Shown one piece after another: positions 1 through 8,162 of a stretch of 64,000 nucleotides of DNA. Made by a program: the position numbers and the translations under genes. A model generated the notes under the pieces. It was not told where the DNA came from. It did no database searches and was given only the letters and a program-made list of their open reading frames with translations. Within the stretch, counting starts at the first letter, position 1. Each line of letters starts with the position of its first letter. The DNA comes from Candidatus Microbacterium colombiense (GTDB lineage Bacteria; Actinomycetota; Actinomycetes; Actinomycetales; Microbacteriaceae): positions 1,550,001 to 1,614,000 of the forward strand of contig CP119308.1 in NCBI GenBank assembly GCA_029203165.1, in the 5' to 3' direction.

Positions 1-2
1 GG

Positions 3-407
3 CGCGTCGTCACGATCGAGGCCGAGGCTGACAACGCGGCGGTCGCGCGGGCGAGCATCGATGCCGCCGGTGTCGGCGAGCGCGTCGACATCCGCATCGG
101 CCGCGGCGCCGACGTGCTCCCGACACTGGTCGGCGGCTTCGACCTGGTGTTCATCGACGCCGACAAGGAATCCAACACCGTGTACCTCGATTGGGCCGCG
201 AGGCTCGGGCACCCTGGCACGGTGATCGTGCTCGACAACATCGGTCGCGAGGGGGAGATCGTGCGCGACGATTCCACGGATTCCAAGGTGACCGGAACCC
301 GCGCAGGCCTGAGCATGCTGGGCGACGATCCGCGCTTCGACGCCACGGCGCTGCAGACGGTCGGTGTGAAGGGGTGGGACGGCGTGGCGATCGCGCTCGT
401 CGTCTAG
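3..407 (+). CDS. O-methyltransferase, SAM-dependent family 3 (5' end missing)
   Basis: This is the C-terminal part of a caffeoyl-CoA-type O-methyltransferase. The frame is open from the window edge, so the start and the SAM-binding glycine motif lie outside. The visible part has the family landmark VFIDADKESN, whose Asp-Ala-Asp-Lys carries metal and SAM-site residues, followed by YLDWAARLG and VIVLDNIGREGEI, as in family 3 enzymes that methylate hydroxyl groups of small molecules. The substrate cannot be inferred. It ends about 100 nt before enolase, which has its own promoter, so the two need not be co-transcribed. Confidence 0.85.
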   Translation, partial: RVVTIEAEADNAAVARASIDAAGVGERVDIRIGRGADVLPTLVGGFDLVFIDADKESNTVYLDWAARLGHPGTVIVLDNIGREGEIVRDDSTDSKVTGTRAGLSMLGDDPRFDATALQTVGVKGWDGVAIALVV

Positions 408-444
408 GCGCGCAGATGACTCGGGGCGCACCGGCCCGGCGGGC

Positions 445-450
445 TAGACT
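445..450 (+). promoter_or_regulatory. probable -10 box for eno
   Basis: TAGACT matches the TANNNT pattern seen before many genes here. It leaves an untranslated leader of about 50 nt holding an AAGGAG ribosome site (493-498) before the GTG at 506. No clear -35 box is visible. Confidence 0.5.
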
Positions 451-505
451 GGGCGCGGATCGACGACGCTCCACACCACGTTTTCCCTGAGCAAGGAGCA
501 CATCA

Positions 506-1786
506 GTGGCACTGATCGAGGCTGTAGGCGCACGCGAGATTCTGGACTCGCGCGGTAACCCGACCGTTGAGGTGGAGGTGCTCCTCGACGACGGCATCGT
601 CCAGCGGGCGGCCGTCCCGTCCGGCGCATCGACGGGCGCCTTCGAGGCGTACGAGCTGCGTGACGGCGACAAGAGCCGTTACGGCGGAAAGGGCGTGCTG
701 AAGGCCGTCGAGGCCATCATCGACGAGCTCGGCCCGGCGCTCGAGGGCGTGGAGGCCAGCGAGCAGCGCATCGTCGACGAGATCCTCAACGAGGTCGACG
801 GCACCGAGAACAAGAAGCGCGTCGGCGCGAACGCGATCCTCGGCGTCAGCCTCGCGGTCGCCAAGGCCGCCGCCGACTCCGCCGACCTGCCGCTGTTCCG
901 CTACCTCGGTGGCCCGAACGCGCACGTGCTGCCCGTCCCGCTGTTCAACGTCATCAACGGTGGCGAGCACGCCGACAACGGCATCGACATGCAGGAGTTC
1001 TTCCTCGCGCCGGTCGGCGCCGAGACGTACTCCGAGGCGCTGCGCTGGGGCGTCGAGACGTACCATGTGCTGCGTTCCGAGCTGAAGGCCGCCGGCTACG
1101 CGACCGGCCTCGGCGACGAGGGCGGCTTCGCTCCCGACCTGCCCAGCAACCGCGAGGGCCTCGACTTCCTGGTCAAGGCGATCGAGAAGGCCGGCTTCAC
1201 GCCCGGCACCGACATCGCCCTCGGCCTCGACGTCGCCGCCACCGAGTTCTTCAAGGACGGCGTCTACCGCCTCGACAACAAGGACTGGGACGCCGCCGCG
1301 CTCACCGAGTACTACGTCGGGCTGGTCAACGACTTCCCGATCGTCACGATCGAGGACGCACTGGCCGAGGACGACTGGGACAGCTGGAAGCACCTCACCG
1401 ATGCGCTCGGCTCCAAGGTCCAGCTCGTCGGCGACGACCTGTTCGTCACCAACCCGCAGCGTCTGGCCGAGGGCATCAAGCGCGGCGTCGCGAACTCGCT
1501 CCTGGTGAAGGTCAACCAGATCGGCACGCTCACCGAGACGTTCGACGCGGTCAGCCTCGCGCAGCGCTCGGGCTACACGGCCATGCTCTCGCACCGCTCC
1601 GGTGAGACCGAGGACACCACGATCGCCGACCTCGCCGTCGCGACCAACGCGGGTCAGATCAAGGCGGGTGCGCCTGCTCGCAGCGAGCGCGTCGCGAAGT
1701 ACAATCAGCTTCTGCGCATCGAGGAAGAGCTCGGCGATGCCGCGGTCTTCGCCGGTCGTTCGGCGTTCCCGCGCTCGCAGGCCTGA
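506..1786 (+). CDS. eno: enolase (phosphopyruvate hydratase)
   Basis: Enolase interconverts 2-phosphoglycerate and phosphoenolpyruvate in glycolysis. The 426-residue length is normal. All signatures are present: SGASTGAFEAYELRD near the N-terminus, the mobile-loop and acid residues in MQEFFLAPVGA and GDEGGFAPDL, the catalytic-lysine block LLVKVNQIGTLTET, and the SHRSGETEDTTIADLAV loop. The GTG start is supported by AAGGAG at 493-498. The genes behind it (FtsB-like, then DUF501) form the usual actinobacterial order, which confirms the locus. Confidence 0.98.
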   Translation: MALIEAVGAREILDSRGNPTVEVEVLLDDGIVQRAAVPSGASTGAFEAYELRDGDKSRYGGKGVLKAVEAIIDELGPALEGVEASEQRIVDEILNEVDGTENKKRVGANAILGVSLAVAKAAADSADLPLFRYLGGPNAHVLPVPLFNVINGGEHADNGIDMQEFFLAPVGAETYSEALRWGVETYHVLRSELKAAGYATGLGDEGGFAPDLPSNREGLDFLVKAIEKAGFTPGTDIALGLDVAATEFFKDGVYRLDNKDWDAAALTEYYVGLVNDFPIVTIEDALAEDDWDSWKHLTDALGSKVQLVGDDLFVTNPQRLAEGIKRGVANSLLVKVNQIGTLTETFDAVSLAQRSGYTAMLSHRSGETEDTTIADLAVATNAGQIKAGAPARSERVAKYNQLLRIEEELGDAAVFAGRSAFPRSQA

Positions 1787-1838
1787 ACGCAGCTGAGACA
1801 GTATCCGCCGCACTGTGCGGCATGACGGAGGAGGAGCC

Positions 1839-2386
1839 GTGGCACGACGACCGGCTCCTCCTTCGGCGTCTCCGCGCCCGGAGAGCATCGCGCGGCGCCG
1901 ACGCAGAAGCTCCGGCCCCGCCGGAGCACGCGTGCCCGGCGGGGGAGATGCTCCGCGCGTCGATGTGCGCGAGTGGGCGTCCGGCATCCGCCTGTCGGCG
2001 TTCTCGGTGATCATGCTGTCGCTCGTCGTGCTGGGGGCGTGGGTGCTCGTCCCCACTCTCGGCACCTTCATCGATCAGCGACAGAAGATCGCCGCGCTCG
2101 AGGCGTCCGTGGTCGCTCCGAAGACCAGATCGCCGCGCTCGAGACCGAGCGGGAGCGCTGGCGCGATCCCGCGTACATCACCACCCAGGCCCGGGAGCGG
2201 CTGTACTACGTCAAGCCCGGCGAGGTCGTCTATCTGATCGACAACGACCTCGACCCCGCCGCACTTCCCGCGCGAGCAGAGCCAGGTCAGCGACACGCTC
2301 GAGGAGACGTCGTCGGACTGGATGCCGCAGCTGCTGCGCACCCTGACGTCCACGGGGCTCAGCGGCACGGCCGCGGTCGCCCCTGA
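1839..2386 (+). pseudogene. FtsB/DivIC-like septum formation initiator, frameshifted in this sequence
   Basis: Small bitopic divisome protein. The GTG at 1839 follows GGAGGAGGAG (1827-1836). It has a basic, Pro-rich cytoplasmic tail, one membrane segment (SAFSVIMLSLVVLGAWVLV), a short coiled coil (IAALEAS... then EDQIAALETERERW), and the family motif PAYITTQARERLYYVKPGE. These parts lie in different frames: the reading shifts near 2110-2113 (one base missing) and near 2269 (one base extra), then continues as REQSQVSDTLEETSSDW. A further shift is needed to use the TGA at 2384-2386; without it the frame runs into the next gene, so the end is approximate. Intact motifs around each shift suggest sequence errors. 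Synteny with eno and DUF501 is classic. Confidence 0.75.
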
Positions 2387-2420
2387 CGGGGCGCGTCGAG
2401 CATCCTCTCGGTCGCTCCCT

Positions 2421-2426
2421 TACGCT
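2421..2426 (+). promoter_or_regulatory. -10 box, leaderless start of DUF501 gene
   Basis: TACGCT ends 6 nt before the GTG at 2433, the spacing shared by many genes in the window, so transcription would start at or next to the start codon. Confidence 0.5.
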
Positions 2427-2432
2427 GGAGAC

Positions 2433-2972
2433 GTGACCACTCCGCCTTTCCCCGCGCCCACTCCGCCGAGCTCGCCGTCGTGTCGCGCTCAGCTCGGGCG
2501 CTCCGCCCGCGGAGTCGTCGGCATCGCCGCGCGCTGCGCGTGCGGCAACCCGACGGTCGTCGCGACCACCCCGCGTCTGCCCGACGGCACGCCGTTCCCG
2601 ACGTTCTACTACCTGACTCACCCCGCCGCCACGGCCGCGATGTCGACGCTCGAGGCCGACGCAGGTGATGCCGGAGCTGGCGACACTGCTCGCCGAGGAC
2701 GAGGACGGTCGCCGCGGCGCTATCTCGCCGCCCACGGGCCTACCTCGCCGATCGCGCGCAGTTCGGACAGGTCGACGAGATCGACGGCATCTCCGCCGGC
2801 GGCATGCCGACTCGCGTGAAGTGCCTGCACGCCCTCGCCGGCCATGCCCTCGCCGCTGGTGCCGGCGTCAACCCGATCGGTGACGCCGCGCTGGCCCGCT
2901 CCTCCTGGTCGCCTGAGCGCTGCCGCTGCGAAGACCCCGGGGCCGCCGTCCGCGACGAGTCGGACCGCATGA
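2433..2972 (+). pseudogene. DUF501 family protein, frameshifted in this sequence
   Basis: DUF501 proteins are found beside eno and the FtsB-like gene in actinobacteria; their function is unknown. Recognisable blocks are AQLGRSARGVVGIAARC, CGNPTVVATTPRLPDGTPFP, FYYLTHPAATAAMSTLEA, VMPELATLLAEDED, FGQVDEIDGISAGGMPTRVK and CLHALAGHALAAGAGVNPIG. They are spread over all three frames, which needs one-base shifts near 2466, 2486, 2661, 2707, 2720 and 2736. One more near 2930-2960 would end the gene at TGA 2970-2972, overlapping the ATG of the protease gene (ATGA). No block carries a stop or an odd substitution, so consensus error is the likelier cause. Confidence 0.75.
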
Positions 2973-4263
2973 TCGCGCGACGGATGCTGCGCAGCGTCTC
3001 CGCCATCGCGGTGGTGACGGCATCCGTCCTGCTCCTCGGCGCCGCTGCCACTCCCGGACCCGTCGCCGATGACCCGAGCGATCCGGTGCGCGCCTCGGAG
3101 TACTGGCTCGACGGCGCCCGGATCCGCGAGGCCTGGCAGACCACCCGTGGCGCGGGCGTGACGATCGCCGTGATCGACACCGGGATCGGCGAGGTCCCGG
3201 CACGTTCGGCGAGGCGGTCGTCGGCGGGACGGATGTCTCGGGCACGGGCACGCCGGACGGTCGCACGCCGCTGGGCGCGGTCGACGGCAATCACGGCTCG
3301 TGGGTGGCCTCGCTCGCCGCCGGTCGAGGAGCCGCCGACGGGACGGGGATGATCGGTGTCGCCCCCGAGGCGAACCTGCTGTCGATCTCGGTCGGCTTCG
3401 GCGCCGCAGCGGCTGTCCCGTTCACCGAGCAGGTCGCCAAGGGCATGCGGTGGGCGGTCGACAACGGCGCCGACATCATCAATCTCTCCTTCACCACCAA
3501 CACGCTCGACTGGGATGAGACCTGGGATGATGCGTTCCTCTACGCGTTCGAGCATGATGTCGTCGTGGTCGTCGCAGCGGGCAACCGCGGCAGCGGCACG
3601 AGCATCATCGGCGCCCCGGCGACGATCCCGGGTGTGCTCACCGTCGCGGGCGTCGATCAGACCGGTACGGCGAGCGTCGAGGCATCGACCCAGGGGTTCA
3701 CGATCGGCATCTCGGCGCCCAGCGAAGGGCTGCTCGGGATGTCGGCGGACGGCAAGCTCGCCTCCTGGAGCGGCACCAGTGGCGCGGCGCCGATCGTGGC
3801 GGGGATCGCCGCGCTGATCCGCTCGGCCCACCCCGACATGACGGCGAACAACGTGATCAACCGCATCATCAAGACGGCCATCCCGGTGCCCGGGGCCGAG
3901 AAACCGAGCGACCCGCTCTACGGTTTCGGCCTGGTGGATGCGGAGGCCGCCATCTCGACCGACGTGCCCACGGTCGACAAGAATCCGATGGGTGATCTGG
4001 CGGAATGGATACGTCTGTTCCGTCGTGCCGACTCGGAGCCGCAGCCCGAACCGTCCGTGACGCCGGTCGTGGTGCCGCCGCTGCCGGATGCCGATGCCCC
4101 CACCGAGGCAGGCTCACCGCTGCTTCCCAGTGCTGATTCGCTGCGCTACGGTACCCTGCCGCTCATCGCGGTCACAGTCCCTGGTATCCTGATAGCGCTT
4201 GGCGTCACCGCTGCTGCCCGGCGCATCCGATCGGCGCGCGCGAATCGCACGCCACATCCCTGA
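2969..4263 (+). pseudogene. mycosin-like S8 subtilisin protease, one frameshift
   Basis: Secreted, membrane-anchored serine protease. From ATG 2969: signal peptide (RRMLRSVSAIAVVTASVLLLG), then the Asp of the triad in VIDTGIG. The frame then slips by one missing base near 3200 and resumes as GTFGEAVVGGTDVSG, with the His in GNHGSWVASL, the oxyanion Asn in VAAGNRGSG, and the Ser in SGTSGAAPIVAG. A Pro-rich stretch and a C-terminal membrane helix (about 4150-4215) followed by Arg residues give the topology of mycosins, the proteases of type VII secretion. No ESX gene is visible, so a link to secretion is not supported here. The full triad is recovered by a one-base correction. Confidence 0.8.
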
Positions 4264-4284
4264 CTCCAAGGAGTTCGTCCCCCT

Positions 4285-5793
4285 GTGCCCAAGATTCTGA
4301 TTGTCGGTGGCGGCTACGCCGGTTTCTACACCGCGTGGAAGCTCGAGAAGCACCTCCGCAAGGGCGAGGCCGAGGTCACGATGGTTGACCCGCTGCCGTA
4401 CATGACGTACCAGCCCTTCCTGCCTGAGGTCGCCGCCGGTTCGATCGAGGCCCGCCACTCGGTGGTCGCGCATCGCCGTCACCTCAAGCGCACCAACGTG
4501 CTCACGGCGAAGGTGACGAACATCAACCACGCCGAGAAGACGGCGACGATCACGCCGCCGTCGGGCGAGCCGTACGATTTCTCGTACGACCAGATCGTTG
4601 TCACGGCCGGTGCGGTGTCGCGCACGTTCCCGATCCCGGGTATCGCCGACAACGCGATCGGTCTGAAGACGATCGAAGAGGCTGTCGCGATCCGTGACCG
4701 CGTCATGTCGAACTTCGACAAGGCGGCGTCGCTGCCTGCCGGCCCGGAGCGCGACCGTCTGCTCACGGTCGTCGTCGTCGGTGGTGGCTTCGCCGGCATC
4801 GAGGTGTTCGCCGAGCTGCGTTCGCTGGCCTCGTCGCTGGTGGGCAAGTACCCGCAGCTGCGTTTCGAGGACACGCACTTCCATCTGATCGAGGCGATGG
4901 GGCGCATCATGCCCGAGGTCTCGCTGCAGACGAGCGAGTGGGTGCTCAAGGATCTCGCCAAGCGCGGCGCGAACGTGCATCTCGACACGCAGCTCACCAG
5001 CGCGGTCGACGGCAACGTCGAGCTCTCGACGGGCGAGGTCATCCCGACCGACGTCATCGTCTGGACCGCGGGTGTGATGGCGAACCCGACCGTCGTGCGC
5101 GGCGGCGACCTGCCGGTCGAGGAGCGCGGTCGCATCCAGACCCGCGCCGACCTGCGCGTGGGTACCCCGGAGGCCTTCGTCGAGGGCGCGTGGGCCGCCG
5201 GTGACGTGTCGGCTGTTCCCGACCTGTCCGGTGGTGGCGTCGGCGGGTTCTGCGTGCCGAACGCCCAGCACGCGGTGCGTCAGGCGAAGCTGCTCGCGAA
5301 GAACCTCGTCGCGGTGCTCCGTGGGGAGAACCCCAAGGAGTACTTCCACAAGAACCTGGGCGCCGTGGCGGGTCTCGGCCTCTACAACGGTGTCTTCCAG
5401 TCCGGCAAGATCGCGCTCAAGGGCTTCGTCGCCTGGGTCGCGCACCGTGGTTACCACGGGCTTGCGATGCCGACGTGGGAGCGCAAGTTCCGTGTGATCT
5501 GGGGGTGGTGGAACAACCTGTGGCTCGGTCGCGACCTTGTGAACCTCGAGACGGTGCAGAACCCGCGCTACGTGTTCGAGGAGTTCGCAGCTCGCCCGCG
5601 TCCCGCCGCGCCCGCAGCACCGGCCGCTCCGGTTGCCGAGAAGGCAGCGGCCACGGTCGCCGAGGTCGCGGAGAAGGCTCCTGTCGAGAAGACACCGGCC
5701 AAGAAGGCTCCGGCCAAGAAGGCTCCTGCGAAGAAGCCCGCGGCCACGAAGCCCGCTGCGGAGAAGGCTGCCGAGAAGGCTGCCGCGAAGTAG
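4285..5793 (+). CDS. ndh: type II NADH dehydrogenase with Lys/Ala/Pro-rich tail
   Basis: Peripheral membrane flavoenzyme passing electrons from NADH to quinone without proton pumping. It has an FAD-binding Rossmann motif at the N-terminus (ILIVGGGYAGFYTAWKL), an NADH-binding Rossmann motif near residue 163 (VVVVGGGFAGIEVFAEL), the WTAGV block, and the GDVSAVPD flavin motif near residue 303. GTG 4285 follows AAGGAG (4268-4273). At 502 residues it is longer than usual because of a low-complexity tail from about residue 437, rich in Ala, Pro and Lys with repeated PAKKA units, resembling the tails of actinobacterial histone-like proteins. The tail could bind polyanions or the membrane; that is inference. 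A strong terminator follows. Confidence 0.93.
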   Translation: MPKILIVGGGYAGFYTAWKLEKHLRKGEAEVTMVDPLPYMTYQPFLPEVAAGSIEARHSVVAHRRHLKRTNVLTAKVTNINHAEKTATITPPSGEPYDFSYDQIVVTAGAVSRTFPIPGIADNAIGLKTIEEAVAIRDRVMSNFDKAASLPAGPERDRLLTVVVVGGGFAGIEVFAELRSLASSLVGKYPQLRFEDTHFHLIEAMGRIMPEVSLQTSEWVLKDLAKRGANVHLDTQLTSAVDGNVELSTGEVIPTDVIVWTAGVMANPTVVRGGDLPVEERGRIQTRADLRVGTPEAFVEGAWAAGDVSAVPDLSGGGVGGFCVPNAQHAVRQAKLLAKNLVAVLRGENPKEYFHKNLGAVAGLGLYNGVFQSGKIALKGFVAWVAHRGYHGLAMPTWERKFRVIWGWWNNLWLGRDLVNLETVQNPRYVFEEFAARPRPAAPAAPAAPVAEKAAATVAEVAEKAPVEKTPAKKAPAKKAPAKKPAATKPAAEKAAEKAAAK

Positions 5794-5811
5794 TCCGAAC
5801 AGAGCATCGCC

Positions 5812-5842
5812 GAACAGCCCTCCCGATCCGGGAGGGCTGTTC
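5812..5842 (+). terminator. terminator after ndh
   Basis: Perfect 13-bp inverted repeat GAACAGCCCTCCC / GGGAGGGCTGTTC around the loop GATCC, 19 nt after the ndh stop. There is no long T tract, as is common in high-GC terminators. Confidence 0.8.
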
Positions 5843-5907
5843 GCGTCTTCGGGCGCGGCATGGCAGGTCACGGCGCGGGCTCGGAGGATACGCATAGCCT
5901 GCGGCGA

Positions 5908-6040
5908 TAGCGTCGGGGGAGCAAGGGGAGTACTCCCGTCTGCGGCGGAGTCGTCATTACGGACATGCGATCGTGTCCCGGCCCGTCGGCCCTGTGGGTG
6001 GAGGAGACCTTGGCGTCCGCGTGGCGGACCGCCGTGGAAA
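5908..6040 (+). promoter_or_regulatory. candidate yybP-ykoY (manganese) riboswitch
   Basis: The 266-nt gap before the next gene holds AAGGGGAGTA (5923-5932), matching the conserved first loop of the yybP-ykoY motif, then GTCGTCATTACGGA (5950-5963), matching the second conserved loop. GC-rich complementary stretches follow, then GGAGGAGACCTTGG (5999-6012). The family is known to bind Mn2+ and to switch on genes for manganese export or membrane-protein metalation (TerC, MntP). Possible -10 boxes are TAGCCT (5895-5900) or TAGCGT (5908-5913). Boundaries are approximate; a covariance-model search would settle it. No terC or mntP follows; the target is an uncharacterised gene plus DedA. Confidence 0.65.
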
Positions 6041-6108
6041 CCCCTGCCGTCGTCCCGACGTTCGTGGGAAGCCTCGCCGGTTCGCTTCGCTCCACGAAGG
6101 GACCACAC

Positions 6109-6813
6109 ATGGGAAAGCTCTCCCGACTCCTCAGCCTGGCCACCGAGGCGCTCGACAAGAGCGCCGGCTCGGCCACGCGATCGGTGCCGCAGCGGGAAGA
6201 ACGTTCCAGCGCGCGTGGCGGTGCGAGCCGCGGGCCGTCGATCCCGGATGCCGATCGCGCGGCGATCGCCCGTTACGACTATCTTCTCAGCACGGCTGAC
6301 CCCACGCAGGTCGAGCGGATCCACCGTGATGCGTTCGCCCGACTGACGCCGCAGCAGCGCACGCAGGTCGCGGAGCGGATGCGCGCGGAGCTGCCGCCAG
6401 GGGAGCGGCCCGCATCGGCATCGGCCGAGGACCTCGGTCGAGCGGCCGGTCGAAGCGAAGCCATGCGACCCGGCCGGATGCGCACGCTGCTGTCGCGAGT
6501 CGGCCGCGGCGGCGCGGGGGGCGGCGCGGTGGGAGCGGTCGGTGGAGCGGCCGTCGGAATTCTCGGTGCGGTGGCGGGAGGCGCCGTGCTCAGTACTGTC
6601 GCGCAGCCGCTGCTCGAGCAGGCTGCGGGGTTCGGCGTGGATTTCGAGTCCCTCGCGCAGGGCATCGACCCGGAGGCGTTGACCGGCGCCGCGGAAGGGC
6701 TTCTGGGCTCGGCCGGCGAGTCGGTCTCCGGACTCGGAGAGGCGGCGACCGGATGGGGCGAGCGCCTCGGCGAACTCGGCATCCCCGGTCTCGATGACCT
6801 GTTCCGACGCTGA
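6109..6813 (+). CDS. uncharacterised Gly/Ala-rich protein under a probable Mn riboswitch
   Basis: A 234-residue protein of unknown function; relatives in Microbacterium are, as I recall, sometimes labelled cation-transporting ATPase, but no P-type or ABC ATPase motif is present here. ATG 6109 follows GAAGGGA. The first 60 residues are polar. Next comes a charged helical part (DRAAIARYDYLLSTADP... HRDAFARLTPQQRTQVAERM). Residues about 130-170 are Gly/Ala-rich and hydrophobic (GAVGGAAVGILGAVAGGAVL), long enough to enter a membrane and Gly-zipper-like. The C-terminus is amphipathic. It is followed 29 nt later by the DedA gene. A role in metal or envelope homeostasis is inferred from context only. 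Confidence 0.7.
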   Translation: MGKLSRLLSLATEALDKSAGSATRSVPQREERSSARGGASRGPSIPDADRAAIARYDYLLSTADPTQVERIHRDAFARLTPQQRTQVAERMRAELPPGERPASASAEDLGRAAGRSEAMRPGRMRTLLSRVGRGGAGGGAVGAVGGAAVGILGAVAGGAVLSTVAQPLLEQAAGFGVDFESLAQGIDPEALTGAAEGLLGSAGESVSGLGEAATGWGERLGELGIPGLDDLFRR

Positions 6814-6842
6814 CGATCACTCGCCCTGACTGAGGAGGCACC

Positions 6843-7538
6843 GTGAGGTTCGCCGCATCCATCTCGACCGACGCCGGACACGGCTTCTCCGGCCTGACCG
6901 GATTCGCCGCCGATGTCCTCACCGCTCTCGGTGATATCGGAGTGGGGATCCTCGTGTTCATCGAGGTGCTGATCCCACCGATTCCGAGCGAGGTGATCCT
7001 GCCGTTCGCGGGCTATCTCAGCCAGAGCGGCGACCTGCACCTGGGGTGGCTGATCTTCTGGAGCACGCTGGCATCGTGGCTCGGGGCGCTGATGCTCTAC
7101 GCTCTGGGTGCCGCGATCGGCATGGAGCGCGCCGTGCGGCTGCTGGCCGCCACGCGCCTGGTGAGCCGGTCGGATCTGGATCGTGGTGCGCACTGGTTCG
7201 TGAGCAGCGGAGCGTGGACGGTCCTCGTCGGCCGGATGGTGCCGGGTGTGCGGAGCCTGATCTCGATCCCCGCCGGGGCGTCGCGCATGAATCTGGTGCG
7301 ATTCAGCATCTACACGATCGTCGGCAGCGGCGCCTGGAACGGCATGCTCATCGGGGTGGGAGCAGCGCTCGGCACGCAGCATGAGCGGCTGGAGCACTAC
7401 CTCGGCTATCTCGACTATGCGGTCTATGCCGCGATCGCGATCGCCCTCGGCGTTCTGATCGCGCGACGCATCCGGGAAGCCGTCACCCCGCGCTCCGCTC
7501 AGGCCCGCGCGGATGCCGCAGCCATCGACGACGCCTAG
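6843..7538 (+). CDS. DedA family membrane protein
   Basis: DedA proteins are multi-span inner-membrane proteins; several act as undecaprenyl-phosphate or phospholipid flippases and help keep membrane potential. This one (231 residues) has the family features: an N-terminal re-entrant region with LIPPIPSEVILPFAGYL, the motif VGRMVPGVRSLISIPAG with its conserved Arg and Pro, and C-terminal membrane helices ending in a basic tail. GTG 6843 follows GAGGAGG (6833-6839). It probably shares the transcript, and so the riboswitch, of the gene before it. Confidence 0.9.
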   Translation: MRFAASISTDAGHGFSGLTGFAADVLTALGDIGVGILVFIEVLIPPIPSEVILPFAGYLSQSGDLHLGWLIFWSTLASWLGALMLYALGAAIGMERAVRLLAATRLVSRSDLDRGAHWFVSSGAWTVLVGRMVPGVRSLISIPAGASRMNLVRFSIYTIVGSGAWNGMLIGVGAALGTQHERLEHYLGYLDYAVYAAIAIALGVLIARRIREAVTPRSAQARADAAAIDDA

Positions 7539-7543
7539 ACGAG

Positions 7544-7616
7544 TACCCCCGGTCGGACTCGAACCGACACTGAAGCGATTTTAAGTCGCCTGCCTCTGCC
7601 ATTGGGCTACGGGGGC
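7544..7616 (-). tRNA. tRNA with anticodon UAA, class I (short variable loop)
   Basis: Folded by hand on the minus strand, 73 nt including the discriminator A. Acceptor stem GCCCCCG/CGGGGGT, 3-bp D stem GCC/GGC with the loop GG, anticodon stem GGCGA/TCGCT with loop CTTAAAA, 5-nt variable loop TCAGT, T stem GTCGG/CCGAC with loop TTCGAGT. CCA is not encoded (CTC follows). The anticodon UAA reads UUA, a leucine codon, and A73 fits leucine. Normal bacterial leucine tRNAs are class II with a long variable arm, so the short variable loop is unusual. It could be leucylated abnormally or charged by another enzyme. Confidence 0.85.
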
Positions 7617-7622
7617 ATCGCT

Positions 7623-8129
7623 TCAGCCTAGTTGTTCGTGTTCGCGCCCTTTCGTCCACTCCTGGATGGTCGCGACGATCTCCGGCGCGTCCGGCAGGGT
7701 GGTCGGACGGAAGCGCTTGATCCGACCGTCGGGGTTGACGAGGAACTTCTCGAAGTTCCAGGTCACGCGCCCCGCCTTGCCGTTCGCATCGGGGGTCTGG
7801 GTGAGCTCGCGGTAGAGGGGATGCGCCCCACGTCCGTTCACCTTGACCTTCTCGGCCATGGGGAACGTCACGCCCCAGGTCGCGGAGCAGTACTCGGCGA
7901 TGGCGTCCGCGCTCCCGAGCTCCTGCAGGAACTGATTGCTCGGGAAGCCGACGACGGTGAAGCCGTCTGCGCCGTAGAGTCTCTGCAGTTCCTCGAGCTG
8001 CTCGTACTGCGGTGCCAGTCCGCACCGCGACGCGACGTTCACGACGAGTGCGACCTTGCCTCCGGTCAGCTCTCCGAAGGTCTGGCTCTCGCCGCGAAGT
8101 GTGGTCACCTCGATGTCTTTCAGTGCCAT
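7623..8129 (-). CDS. glutathione peroxidase-family thiol peroxidase
   Basis: Reduces hydrogen peroxide or organic peroxides through a peroxidatic cysteine. Length (168 residues) is normal. Active-site residues are visible: Cys36 in NVASRCG (Cys rather than selenocysteine), Gln66 in GFPSNQF, Trp124-Asn125 in VTWNFEKFLV. Cys81 could resolve the disulfide, as in thioredoxin-dependent members, which suits actinobacteria that lack glutathione. It lies 33 nt downstream of an OhrR-like regulator gene on the same strand and is probably co-transcribed and peroxide-induced. Confidence 0.93.
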   Translation of the reverse strand: MALKDIEVTTLRGESQTFGELTGGKVALVVNVASRCGLAPQYEQLEELQRLYGADGFTVVGFPSNQFLQELGSADAIAEYCSATWGVTFPMAEKVKVNGRGAHPLYRELTQTPDANGKAGRVTWNFEKFLVNPDGRIKRFRPTTLPDAPEIVATIQEWTKGREHEQLG

Positions 8130-8162
8130 GGTCTGCTCATCCTCTCTGTCGATGGTGTCGCG

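Noticed and set aside
503..2071. Long open frame on the minus strand opposite eno (522 codons), and similar ones at 4114-6324, 49849-51717 and 59484-61340
   Set aside because: They mirror strongly coded genes in very GC-rich DNA, show no family motif and have Arg/His/Asp-rich nonsense composition.
2969..4263. Type VII secretion locus suggested by a mycosin-like protease
   Set aside because: No EccB, EccC, EccD, EccE or WXG100 gene is nearby; the architecture alone is not enough.
6109..6813. Cation-transporting ATPase
   Set aside because: No Walker motif, no DKTGT phosphorylation site and too few membrane helices; such a label would not be supported by the sequence.
7544..7616. Ochre suppressor tRNA
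   Set aside because: Anticodon UAA pairs with the codon UUA. A suppressor of UAA stops would need the anticodon UUA.
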